Origin: Blastomyces gilchristii SLH14081
Lineage: Eukaryota; Ascomycota; Eurotiomycetes; Onygenales; Ajellomycetaceae
Direction of reading: 5' to 3'
Assembly (NCBI RefSeq): GCF_000003855.2
Contig: NW_003101677.1
Coordinates: 2,117,830-2,181,829, forward strand
DNA: 64,000 bases
A program made the position numbers and the translations under genes. Positions 48,640-59,157 of the stretch are shown here, one piece after another; position 1 is the stretch's first letter; the number at the start of each line of letters is the position of its first letter. The notes under the pieces were generated by a model. That model ran no database searches. It had not been told where the DNA came from and saw nothing but the letters and a program-made list of their open reading frames with translations.

Positions 48640-50230
48640 ATATTTAATCTATTTTCAACATTACATCACCTGAAAAATGTCAAAAAACAAAGAAAATCTC
48701 AAAACTCAAGATCTGTAAGGAATTCAAGGGCTGCAAGCCACTCTTACAATAATACTGTATATATCTTCAATTTCTCTATCACTCTGTATACAACATTAAT
48801 GTCATTTATCACAAGATTGACTGAAATGCCAATATAGAAATGTGTACACATATATATAGAAAAATTGAAGGAGAGCATGAGACTCACAGAATCAGAAGCC
48901 AGGACAGAGAGAACAGAGACAGAAGAAATAGAAGAAGAAGAAGATACAGAATCAGATAAATAATAGTAGAAGCTATCTGAAGCTGAATACTTATAATCTG
49001 ATATGTGCATAATCTTCTCTGCAGAGAAGAGAGAGAAAGTGACAGAAGAAGCTTGAGAGTGAGAGAGAGTAGTCTCAGTAGTGTTATTATCTTCAATTAG
49101 AATAGTCTCTGATGCTGAAGCAACTAAGAATCATTATTAGTATATGAAAATTGTAAAATCAGAGATGAGAATAGTTATCAAATGAACACCTGCTGGCCTT
49201 AGAGTTGTACATGCAATTACAACACACACAAGACTCCTCAGAAAGAGAGAGAGAGACATGAGAGAATGTAGGAAGTAGAATGCAGTGTGTGAATAACTTA
49301 TTCTCATAATAACATCTCAGACAAGGTGTATGAGCCTCACACCTGTGAGTGTAAAAGAGTATAACATCTGTATTTCTGTTTCTGAAAACACAGATATTCT
49401 TTGCCTGTATTATGAAGTCAGATAACAGATATCAGAGAATAGACTGATACAGATCTATCATTTCAAAGAAATTCATTAGAGCAGATATCTCTGTGATATT
49501 GAACTTTATAGTTGTAAAAAGTTTCTTAATGTCTGTGAACATCATGACTTCATGTATAATAAAACTCATAATGATTTTCTCTAAGAACAGAAAAATCAGT
49601 GTTAGAAAGAAAAGATGAAAAAGAAAAAGACTTACAATCTCAACACTGTTGAGAGAGAAAGTGATTCTCTGATATGAATGAATAATTGTCTTATCATGAA
49701 TATTTAAAATGAATATAATAATTGATGTCTGCAACTGAGCTTCAGATAGTCATGTTATACACAGTCTTCATATAATAAATTATTCTAGAGATTAGCAAGA
49801 AGAGTGAGAGTGTATACACTGAAAAACATGGTTTATTAAGTCTACACAATATCTCCTTGAAACAAGAAGAGCTGATAATGAAAGCAAAGACAGCAGAATC
49901 AGAGAGAGCAGAGATAGCAGAAGCAGAAGAATCAGACACAGAGACAGAGATAGCAGAAGTGAGAGAATCAGACACAGAGACAGATGTAGAAGATTGAGAG
50001 AAAGTAGCAGAGAAAGAAACAGAGAGAGCAGAGAGAGACATAGAAGACTCAGTTACACATAATATAAGCAATTTCTTCATTATCACATTCTTCAAGTTCT
50101 TAATCAATAATTCAATATTGAGTTTACTATCATTAATGAACACAGATCTGTCAACATGTGAAGATTCTATATGAATAAAAATAAATATATCAGCATCTGC
50201 ATTCATGTAAAATTGTGCTAGAAAACACAA
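48640..50230 (-). pseudogene. antisense intron-containing cysteine-rich ORF inside Gypsy-2
   Basis: Between pol and the 3' LTR, protein-like sequence is on the strand opposite to gag-pol. A 162-residue frame (50230-49742) has a Ser-rich repeat (SVSVSDS). The frame 49734 onward runs into a textbook fungal intron at 49635-49581: GTAAGT donor, CTAAC branch, TTAG acceptor, 55 bases. After it, a frame crossing about 49420-49165 carries CEAHTPCLRCYYEN, then SCVCCNCMYN and CSF. That is a C-x5-C-x2-C plus C-x2-C spacing resembling the fungal DUF3716-type Cys module. Stops are present, so it is a relic. The match to DUF3716 is from memory of the pattern and uncertain. Confidence 0.5.
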
Positions 50231-50735
50231 TCAGAAACTCACTGAGAAGAAAAACAGTTAAGAGTGTATGAGAAGATGAAGAAGATGTGTCACTCATAAT
50301 AATATGTTCTGACAATTGTTAGAAGATAAACAAGTTCTGATTATATTTTATAATGTGTTACACTTACTGCTAATGAACTGCCTGATATGAGCACTACAAT
50401 GACACTTATTGTGAGAATGAGAGATCATTGTCAGAAATGCATACAATGCAATAAGTGAATAGATAGAAAAGAGTTGAATAGAAGAAAGAGTAGAAATCTT
50501 GAATAAGATAATGATATTTGATGATGACAATGATAAAGAAGATGATTGAAGAATGAGAAAAGTTAGTGAATGAGTAATATAATGTAGTGAAAGTTTCTTT
50601 GTAAGAGTGTACACAGAACACTAGCTGAATCAGAGATAGGTCACATAATTGTGAATACTAGTGATGTGCTAATCTGCATGAAGCTAGGATGAACATTATG
50701 ATTACATGAGTGTGATCAAATCTGGTGAGAGAGAA

Positions 50736-50902
50736 TGTAGTTCAGAAGAATGTACAACTGTCAGATAATAACACAGCCACTTCTGAACTTGCTTATGAAT
50801 GTAAAGAGGCCATAGCGGTCACTAATTAATTTAGCATACAATATATAAGAAGCCGGCGTACGCCTGTAATCGTACGCTGACTCAAGCAACCTTTGAATCA
50901 TA
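50736..50902 (+). repeat. Gypsy-2 3' LTR (167 bp)
   Basis: Pairs with the split 5' LTR. The first 75 bases are mutated relative to the 5' copy, but AGCCGGCGTACGCCTGTAAT near 50862 is better preserved than in the 5' copy. Confidence 0.88.
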
Positions 50903-51016
50903 GAATTACTAATACAGTATTTTAAAATATAATTAGAGCTTCAATTTAAGTATAAAGTGTAAGAATTTAATTTAAGATAGAATTAGTAGATTCTTATATA
51001 TAAGAGAGACATAATT

Positions 51017-51161
51017 TGATGAAGATAATATAATATAGTAGTTGATTGTATTATCAAAATCTATCTATTATACAGTCTTTTATATATAATAGGCATTTAC
51101 TAAGCAATCAGTGAACATCTTACTTAGAGAGAAGAAGTCAGCTTGTAGAGAGAATCTAACA
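51017..51161 (-). repeat. Copia-1 5' LTR (145 bp)
   Basis: Partner of 7563-7707. It is followed by the TSD copy ATTTT (51162-51166). The primer-binding site would lie just left of 51017 but is too altered to match to a tRNA. Confidence 0.75.
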
Positions 51162-51585
51162 ATTTTAAATTAATTCTGAATTAATTATTAATTAGTTATA
51201 GTAATAAAAATAAATTCAATCTGTATATTTAAGTAATTATCAATTGATTAAAAATCAGTTAATAATCAATTCAGTGTTAATTATATAAATACTTACTTTA
51301 TTATTAAATTCAAGAATAATTTCAGTATTAAATTAATTATTAATAAAATTAGTAAAGTCTTCTTCATATATAAAAGTTATAATAAGAGAAGAATTATTTT
51401 ATAATTAATTATAAAATTAATAGTAAATAATTAAGTAATTTTAAATTATAAGAAAAGATGTATTGAGCGAGGTCAGATAGTGATACAGATCATATTTACA
51501 AGATCAGCTTACATAAAAAGATTAAGTGATATACTTAGCAAGGTCAAGTTTTCTGCTTTCTAACTACTATATAATCTTGTACAAT

Positions 51586-52036
51586 TGTTGAAGATTTCGG
51601 AAGTTGATTGACTCTTCTATCAGCAGTGTACTGATGATGACTGAGCTCTTTTTATCTCAGTAGTCTACAGATTATGAGACTGTTTAGCATGAGCTCTACT
51701 GTGGTCAACATGCACAAGTTCAATTTCAGAATAAACTTAAGAATATAAATCTTCAAAACAAATACTCTGAACATTTAACAGTGCTAAGAGACATTCTAGA
51801 AGTATGTCTTAAAGGTGAGCTCTTGAGCTCTAAAAGTGAGTTTACTGATAGAAGTTACTAAAAGAAGTCATTGAGAGAAGTTACTGAGAGAAGTTACTAA
51901 GAGAAGCTATTAAGAGAAGTACTGTACTCTGTAATAGCTGATCTGAGAGAAAGTGTTAAGAATCTCAGAAGTTAATCCGCTCTTCTATCAGTAATACACT
52001 GATAGTAACTGAGTTTTTTTACCTCAGTAGTTTATA
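51586..52036. mobile_element. TRIM-like mini LTR element (451 bp)
   Basis: Direct terminal repeats 51586-51669 (84 bp) and 51954-52036 (83 bp) both begin TGTT and share TCTTCTATCAG and CTGAGYT...CTCAGTAG segments. The interior is about 284 bp, non-coding, with imperfect GAGAAGTTACTAA tandem repeats. Flanking 5-mers ACAAT and ATAAT differ by one C-to-T change, consistent with a TSD. The size fits a terminal-repeat retrotransposon in miniature. Confidence 0.65.
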
Positions 52037-52158
52037 ATAATACATCTTTTCTTGTAATTTGAAATTACTTAATTATTTATCATCAATTCTATAATTAATT
52101 CTTAATTAATTGTAAAACAATTCTTCTCTTATTTGCAACTTTTATATATAAAGAAGTA

Positions 52159-52659
52159 GACTGACCGTGTGACCGTGTCTGGAACCAGAACCAGATTTTT
52201 TGATAGTTTCATTATCAATTTGACTGATTCCATTACACAGTTTTAACATTGAATAGTAGTCTCATACTGTCTCAGTGAGACTTACTGTCTACTCTTATCA
52301 CATTGTTTAAATAAGATCATGATTTTCACTTCTCAATTTAAATTATTTTTATTGCTTTAAATGACTTTAAATCTCATTTAAGTGTTATCAAAAAGTGTTA
52401 CTTTTTAAAAACTTAAAAATAGTCTAAAAAAACCTTAAAATGTCTAAAAATAGTAACTTTATATCATGAATGAGACTAAATGAAATCAAATGAGATTACT
52501 TTCTTATTTTTTTCAAGTCATGATTTCATTTTAAGATCTGATATATAGTCACTTTGTATGTTTTTTTAATAACTAGTCTCAGCAGAATTCACATCAAGAA
52601 ATGTATGAGATCAGATTAAATAAGATCAAATATAAAATTCATAGTTTCGGCGGTCAGTC
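52159..52659 (-). mobile_element. MITE copy 6 (501 bp), reverse orientation
   Basis: TA-flanked, begins GACTGACCGTGTGACCGTGT and ends CGGCGGTCAGTC. It is the reverse complement of the other five copies and sits in the right foldback arm. Confidence 0.88.
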
Positions 52660-53098
52660 TATAAAGAAGACTTTACTAATCTTATTAATAATTATAATTT
52701 AATACTAAATTATTTCTGAATCTGATAATAAAGTAAATATTTATATAATTTACACTGAATTGATTATTAACTGATTTTCAATTAATTGTTAATTACTTAA
52801 AGATACAGATTAAATCTATTTTTATTACTATAATTAATTAATAATCAATTCAAAATCAATTTAAAATTAATTTAAAATTAATTTAAAATTAATTATTAAA
52901 TATTTTTATTTTAATATATTTTAAAATTCTGTAAAATATCTCTTTATATTCTATATGAATTTATTTATTTATTTAATTGATTAGTGAATCAGTTATATGT
53001 ACTTTGATTAATTAATGAGCTGAGTGATTAATGAGTAAGTGAATTGAAAGATTGAAAGTTAATTATTAACTGATTATTACTGTATTGTGTAAGATTCT

Positions 53099-53197
53099 TG
53101 AAGAATAATATTATTATGTTATATAATATATCTACGCGAGTTACACTAAATAGATTAAGATGGTACATGACTAGAGTAGATATAGTAATTATTAACA
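53099..53197 (-). repeat. Copia-2 left LTR (99 bp), mutated
   Basis: Against the right LTR it shows mainly G-to-A and C-to-T changes, including TG-to-TA changes. The central TCTACGCGAGTTACAC is unchanged. Confidence 0.88.
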
Positions 53198-53402
53198 CTT
53201 CTTCTTACTACACTGTGATCTGTAATAAGCTGTTATCTGAGATCTTTCTCATTCTCAAATGTTTCAAAAATACAATAATAATTAATTATATGAATCAGAC
53301 TCTGATTTTCTTATCAGAAAAGATATCTGTACAGTAATAACTGTAAAAATCAAGAAATACATGCAAAATTCATTGATTCACTGTATTATTATTATCATTT
53401 AA

Positions 53403-54350
53403 TCATTTCTTTCTGATCTTTTTCAAATCAATTCTTTTAATAAAATCTTCAAACACAGGCTTTATCAGTGACTTGATAAGACTGTTAGCTATATTCACTG
53501 TAGAATTAACATATTTCATCATGATTTCCTCTTTTTCAATCAGATTATAAAAAATATGATATCTAATCTCAATATAATATAATCTTTGTATTAAGAACTT
53601 CTCTTTCACTAGATTAATTGCTTTCTTATTATCATATTATAGATGTGAGTATATTTTCACCTTTTTATCATTTATCAACCTGGTATTATATAACATATCA
53701 TTCAACTAGATTATCTTATAAGCTGTTTTACTAACTGTAATATATTCAGCTTCTGTGATTGATTTAATGATAGATGTCTGTCTCTGCGATTATCATGAGA
53801 TTGATGACTTATTAATTAATATAATGTAGTCAGTAATTGATTTGTATTGAGAATCTGCTCCTGCTCAGTCTGAATCATAGTATGTCACAGAACTCAGATT
53901 ATCTTCTATCTTCTTCTTATACAATATGTCATGAATTTTCATCTTCTTGACATAATATAGAACATGCTTCAATGCTGTTTAACATACTTTGTGTGAATAT
54001 AAGTTAAAATATAAGAGATAGTTGACTGTGAACATTAGATCTGATCAGCTGCTTGAGATTACATACTGTAATAATCTCAATTCTTGATGATATCTTGTAG
54101 CTGTAAAGTTATCATTCAATTCACTATTCTCATCAGGTGAAAATTCCTGTTATATGCCTGTTATCATTGAGGTCTCTGCAGAATTCATCTTATTCACACT
54201 GAAATCTTCAAGAATCTTCTCAATACAACAGCTCTGTGTAACTGCGAGATTGCTATTTCTCTGATATTTAATCTTCATTTCAAGATATGACTTAATCTCT
54301 TTAATATTCTTTGTCTCAAATCTCTTTGCAATCTTCTTCAATACTCAGTC
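53403..54350 (-). pseudogene. Copia-2 RT C-terminus and RNase H remnant
   Basis: The frame 54341-54150 matches the region after the Copia RT YVDD box (KRFETKNIKEIKSYLEMKI, compare F-x-MKDLGxIxxFLGxxI). The frame 53609-53403 matches the RNase H end: IEIRYHIFYNLIEKEEI (compare DIRYHFVRELVExGxI), then VNSTVNIANSLIKSL (compare NxADxLTKxL). Confidence 0.78.
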
Positions 54351-56149
54351 TAATTGCTGTTCTTAAGATCTCATTATCTGACAATCATTGACATGCAATA
54401 TCAGATAGATCTTGTGAACAGAGTAATATAGAAATTTATTATCATAAGATGATATTATGAATCTCAATGTAGTCAGATGCTCTGTCACAAGGAAATACTA
54501 TATTCTTACAGCTTACTTCATTTTATATAGACTCTGGTAGAGTAGTTTCATCAAGCTCTCTCTGTCATGCTTAATATCTGCGAGTAGTTGCATATAGATC
54601 ATCTCATTCTGTGATAGTATATCATTCAAAAACACGAATACATAGTCAATTGATTTAATCATTCATTCTTTGACAGTTGATATAGTAAATAGACTATGTG
54701 ATGTAGACCCTGATATCACTGCAGTATATAATCTTGTATAATAAATACTCTGCTGTTGCAAGAACTCTCTAATCACTCAGTGAGCTCTAAAATAAATGAT
54801 TTCTCTCTTATTATTGAATTTTCAATCATATACTCATTTATCTATAAGAATATTCATTTTCAGAGCCTTCTCAATGATAATATTTATCTTCTTTTATTCA
54901 AATATCTTAATATTCTTTTTCATTATCTTATATTAATAGTTTCAGTCTGAGCTTCTCTTGACTTCTATCAGTGTAGTTAATCAGTCTGTCAGAATACTTA
55001 GAACAGAATCATTTTTATTAACAGAATCTTCAGACTCTTTATTTATAACAAGCTGTGTCTCATTATCTAGAAGATAGATTGAATTAATTACACTCTTAAA
55101 GTTCTTATTAATAATTATCTTTAAAACATCTGACTTTTTCTTCATTAAGTGTTATAGTAAGTAGTGCTGTCATTCTTTTCTGACATTCAGAATGTTCAAT
55201 TCATTAGAGAATTCATTACTTTTTCTCATTATATTTACAGATGTATTTACACTCATATTAAGAGCTTTATTCAATATGACATCTTATGCAATCTCAAGAC
55301 AACATGCAACAGAATCTCACACATAATATTAATATAATTTTTGATATTCAATCAGCTGTCATTCTTTGTCATCAGTTCTATTCACAAGCTTATTTAACAC
55401 TTTCAAATTCTTCTTATAGATCTTGCATCTTCATCTCTATATTCAATGAACAGAAGATTGCACTTCAGTTCAAGCTTTAAAAGATGTAAGTGATGTTTCT
55501 TTCTAACATTCAAATATCTTTGTTAATATTGAGAATGTCTTGATCATTATAATTACAGCTTGTATTACTTCATCTTAAAGTTCTCTTTTTAATTTACTAT
55601 TAAATACTAGACTTCATGTCTTTTCTGTAACTATTTGATTCATGTATTTCACTGAGCTATTTAATTGTAATATATCAGATGTAGTTATTTCATATGCTAT
55701 TTCTTTGCTTTAGCAGTAGATTTTAAGTTCTTGACTTTTAAACTCTTCTTCATTATCTCAGTGTAGAGTTTTAACTCAACATTATATAGTTATCTTAATA
55801 TCTGTAATAAAATTCATTAATCTTGCAGTAGATTCTCTCTTTCTCATTATAAGAATTACTCATCTATAATAAGTGATATTGTCTGTTATACTTAATCAGT
55901 AGCTTGTACTCTCTCTAGTGAGAGTGTTATTTCTGTTGAAAAGTGTTTTTTCACTCTCTGTCAGATTGATGAAGAATCTTATTATTAGCTTAATAACTTG
56001 TGTTATAGATATAAAGATTGAATGTATCATTTTCATCTAAACACAGACTTTGCAGAATGATAAAACTCATTGATTAATAATTCTTATCTCTAGACATGAA
56101 TGTACTATTATTTTGCAATATTCACAGAATTCAGATATTCTAGCTTTTA

Positions 56150-57700
56150 ATGTTATTATATCATAATAAGTTCTATAATCTTTATATTATTTCTGTCAGA
56201 TAGTGTCAATATTATATCATCTTTCACTAATAATGTGTTTACAGATTCAAAATCATTATTAAGTATAGTAAATTGAATCAAGTCTCTGTATATAATTAGT
56301 CTTTTCATCTCATAGATATTATTCTCATTTAATCTTGCTATAAATAAGAATATGTAGTTAAGAGATATAATTAACATAGTATAATTATTCTTATATATTA
56401 ACTGCTTATAGATATAACTCTGATGTATAAGCTTATTCATACTTATAAGATTTACTTCTAACTTCAGAATATAGTGAATATTATTTAACAGTATATTTAT
56501 CTCTTTCACTGAAATCTTTATATCTTCTATAGCTGTAGCAGAGATCACTGTTCTATCTATTATTTTCAACATTACTTTCATCTTCTGAGATTTTGTCACA
56601 ATAAGATCTCTGTGAAGTGTGATATAAGTGTCTGATTCAGAGTCTAGAATTCAAATATCTTTTTCTATCTGATTACTTATATAGATCTTTTCTTTGATAT
56701 AAAATACTTACTTTATAATATTATAAATAGAAGCAGTATCTGTATTCTTTACATTCTTGTCTTTATTCTTATTTCTATTGATATTAAAGTTTAAAGAATA
56801 TTTCTCAGAGTATTTTTTTCAACAGTCAGTCTGAATATAATCAATCTTTTAATAATAATAGCAGGTTCTCACATCATTATCTCTATATTCAGGTTTGAAT
56901 TCAGTGTTCTTATTCTTATTATTATCTTTGTTCTTATCTTTCTTATTCTTGTCTTAAGTGTTATTTGCAGGATTTTTCATAAATTCAGTACTACTATTTT
57001 TCACAGTAGAAAGATATAGAAGTATGTTATAGTATAATCTTATAAAGTCTTCTTCTAGAGATCTTGAATTATTCTTATCAATCTGATTCATTCTATTCTT
57101 TATAAAGAATACTCAATCTCTATTAACTTCTATTAGTAATCTATTAAAAAATATAATATCTTTAATATTATATCTCAGATAAATATAATCAGTTCTGATA
57201 GTAATTAATTATTTAATAAAAGCTCTGTCAAATTCTTTACTTTTAAAGATTATTTTAATAAGCTTTTTAAATAAGTTCTATATATAGTAGATCTCTCAGA
57301 AAAGTTATTCTCTATAATAGTTTATAAAGTATAAGCTGATAATTTGAATTTCTTAAGTATAGTAAAATGAGTCTTAATCTGCAGAGTAATTACAGATTAT
57401 ATATAATTATATAATTAAAGATTTTATTCTTTTTAAAAATATTATATATTTATAATAATATTCTTTTTAAGATTATTTTCTTTAAGAATATTATCAGTTT
57501 CAGACTGTTTTATAGTTAAAAGAACTTTCTCTCTTTATATTAAGTAGTTAATAAATTCAGTGAGAACTATTAATCTTTTAATAAGTCTTACTTAGCTTCT
57601 GAATTCTTTAAAAACTTTTATTATAATAGATATCTTCTTTTTTTATTAAAGATATTCTATTAGATCTGCTTTTATTATATTATCTACAGAGTTATCTCTA
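56150..57700 (-). pseudogene. Copia-2 gag/protease and pre-integrase region remnant
   Basis: The frame 56599-56156 has ISVKEINILLNNIHYILKLE followed by VNLISMNKL. It matches the segment after the Copia protease (LxDVLYVPxLxxNLLSVSxL). Farther right, Lys/Asn-rich frames occupy the gag position. No complete motif survives there. Confidence 0.7.
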
Positions 57701-58158
57701 CTAATCTTTATCTACTCAATCTTATACTAAAGTCTTGTAATTTCTAGTCTTATATAAGTTTTCTTACTCACTGAGCTATTATTATTCTAATTATTTAAAC
57801 TCTCTGTATTATCTAATATCTCACTGATATCTTTAATTAGATCTTTATATTTCTTATTGAACTTATTAAACTGTTTCTCTGTAATTATTTCTCTTAGCTT
57901 CTCAGAAGCTATCTGTTAATTTATTATTAATATTAATAATAATCTATGATCTTATATCTGCTATTCTAATGTCTTCTTATTTCTCTGTCTTGAAGATATG
58001 TATTCTTTTATTAAGTCAGACATTTCTCTGAATCTTAGATTAATTATAAGTTCAATTACTTATAAAAAACATCTAGATATATGTAATGATATGTAGAGAC
58101 ATAGTTGACACATGATTTCAGTGGTTTTCATTAGCTTAATGAGGGCTTCATAACCTCT

Positions 58159-58257
58159 TGAAGAATAATGTTATTGTGTTGTGTAATCTATCTACGCGAG
58201 TTACACTAAATAGGTTGGGGTGGCACGTGACTAGGGTAGGTGTAGTAATCACCAACA
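58159..58257 (-). repeat. Copia-2 right LTR (99 bp), largely unmutated
   Basis: Keeps GGTTGGGGTGGCACGTGACTA-type sequence lost in the left copy. It marks the right edge of the damaged block. Confidence 0.88.
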
Positions 58258-59157
58258 GAGGTCAGGGTCATGATTATGTAATGAGGTCAAGTGGCGCACT
58301 TAGCGAGGTCAAGTTTTCTGTATACACCAATCGCTCCATCGGTAGGATGTGGGAATAAGCTTACCAATCAAAATATGAAATGCTGCAATCGAACCGTGGA
58401 ATATCCCAGTTCACTACCATAAGCCCGCTGCTCACCAAAACAAGCAGTATCTGTATATTACAGTAAATGAATGCGCTCGGCCATCGTTGACTCAAGTATG
58501 AGGTTTTACCTTCTTTTGGACCGGCGCGTACAGGAATTTACGATGATATCCTTGTTTTGTGATATTTTTAGAACGTGAGGAAGCATTCACATAATTTTGT
58601 TCCCGCTTAAGAGGATATTGCATCTGACAAGATATGTATGGTTGTTCCCATGTCTCTATTTGGAATGTAGTGAAGGTTGATGCCTTTGTAGCAGCTGGCC
58701 TTTAGTTACCTTAGTAAGGGGCTGAGGTCATATATAGTCTGTACGGAGTACGCTAGTTCACACATATGTACTGTACCTCTGAAATTAGTTCAAGGAGAAA
58801 AACATTAAAGCAAAGGAAAAGAAACACTCAAATTGTCTTTAAATTAGTTATTAACTTCGTAGCATTCTATTTGTCAAATATCACGCTACATAATCACTAT
58901 TCGTTTTTGTCAAGGTACAAATTCCAACCAACCATTTCTACGGTTGGAGAAACAAATTCCACATACCTAGTATTGTCATTTAGTTGATTGAGGAAACGAA
59001 ACTGTCGTTGCTTTGCCTTGTAATTATTTTCGAGTAAAGTATTAAAAAGGAAACTCTCCCTGACAAATTAGAGGAGTACAATCATTGGGCTTGTGAGGCC
59101 AGGGCCTTCCCGGCATATGTCGTTCCATGCGTTAAACTGAACCATCTGTGCCATCTT
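58258..59157. other. intergenic region right of the transposon block
   Basis: Normal base composition resumes. The first 65 bases (GAGGTCAGG... to TCAAGTTTTCTG) resemble part of the loop of the foldback repeat (51530-51555 shares CTTAGCAAGGTCAAGTTTTC), so a repeat fragment extends to about 58321. No NLR continuation was found. The short ORF at 58766-58987 has no recognisable feature. Confidence 0.5.

Larger units (their letters stand above)
34974..50902 (+). mobile_element. Gypsy-2 LTR retrotransposon nested in Copia-1
   Basis: The 3' LTR is 50736-50902 (167 bp). The 5' LTR is 34974-35115 continued at 42785-42809, again 167 bp once LINE-B and one TSD copy are removed. The flanks share GAAT (34970-34973 and 50903-50906). 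Gag, RT, RNase H and integrase remnants lie on the plus strand between 43200 and 47700. Unusually, about 2 kb separates pol from the 3' LTR, and that segment has an antisense spliced ORF. Net length is about 8.3 kb. Confidence 0.85.
7563..51161 (-). mobile_element. Copia-1 LTR retrotransposon, host of most of the nest
   Basis: Terminal direct repeats at 7563-7707 and 51017-51161 are both 145 bases and clearly homologous. In the minus sense they begin TGTCAGATT or the mutated TGTTAGATT and end CTTCATCA. A 5-base duplication ATTTT flanks the unit. A purine tract (AAAAGAGG, minus) sits just inside the left LTR, as expected for a polypurine tract, so the element reads right to left. Removing Gypsy-3, Gypsy-2, four MITEs and their TSDs leaves about 5.6 kb, normal for Copia. 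Integrase, reverse transcriptase and RNase H remnants occur in Copia order on the minus strand. It is the outermost element of the nest. Confidence 0.8.
51167..52880. repeat. foldback-like inverted repeat with interrupted arms
   Basis: Left arm about 51170-51465. Right arm about 52042-52158 continued at 52662-52870 after MITE 6. The arms are reverse complements over some 300 bases, for example TTATAAGAAAAGATGTA on the left against TACATCTTTTCTTGTAA on the right. The centre holds about 120 bp plus the TRIM-like element. The arms are extremely AT-rich. It may be an old foldback transposon or an inverted duplication. Confidence 0.65.
7489..58257. mobile_element. AT-rich nested transposon block (overview)
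   Basis: About 50.8 kb of strongly AT-rich DNA between normal genic flanks. Five LTR retrotransposons, two long LINE copies, one truncated LINE tail, one SINE, one TRIM-like element, six MITEs and a foldback-like repeat are recognisable from terminal repeats and TSDs. Coding frames are broken throughout by C-to-T/G-to-A changes, often at tryptophan codons. Most apparent ORFs of 60-90 codons here are chance fragments; those matching element proteins are described separately. Confidence 0.9.
53099..58257 (-). mobile_element. Copia-2 LTR retrotransposon
   Basis: Direct repeats 53099-53197 and 58159-58257 are both 99 bases (shared TCTACGCGAGTTACACTAAA). In the minus sense the LTR runs TGTT...TTCA. 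Next to the right LTR the minus strand reads GGTTATGAAGCCC, a plausible half-tRNA-type primer site. Next to the left LTR is a purine tract (minus GTAAGAAGAAG). The internal minus strand encodes Copia pol remnants. No TSD is visible: 5-mers beside the LTRs are ATTCT and GAGGT. The total of 5.16 kb is normal for Copia. Confidence 0.8.

Noticed and set aside
7489..58257. Giant Starship-like cargo transposon
   Set aside because: No tyrosine-recombinase captain or cargo genes were seen; LTRs and TSDs explain the block as nested retroelements.
7489..58257. CRISPR-like arrays among the repeats
   Set aside because: Repeats are dispersed transposons or short tandem monomers without regular spacers, and the organism is a eukaryote.
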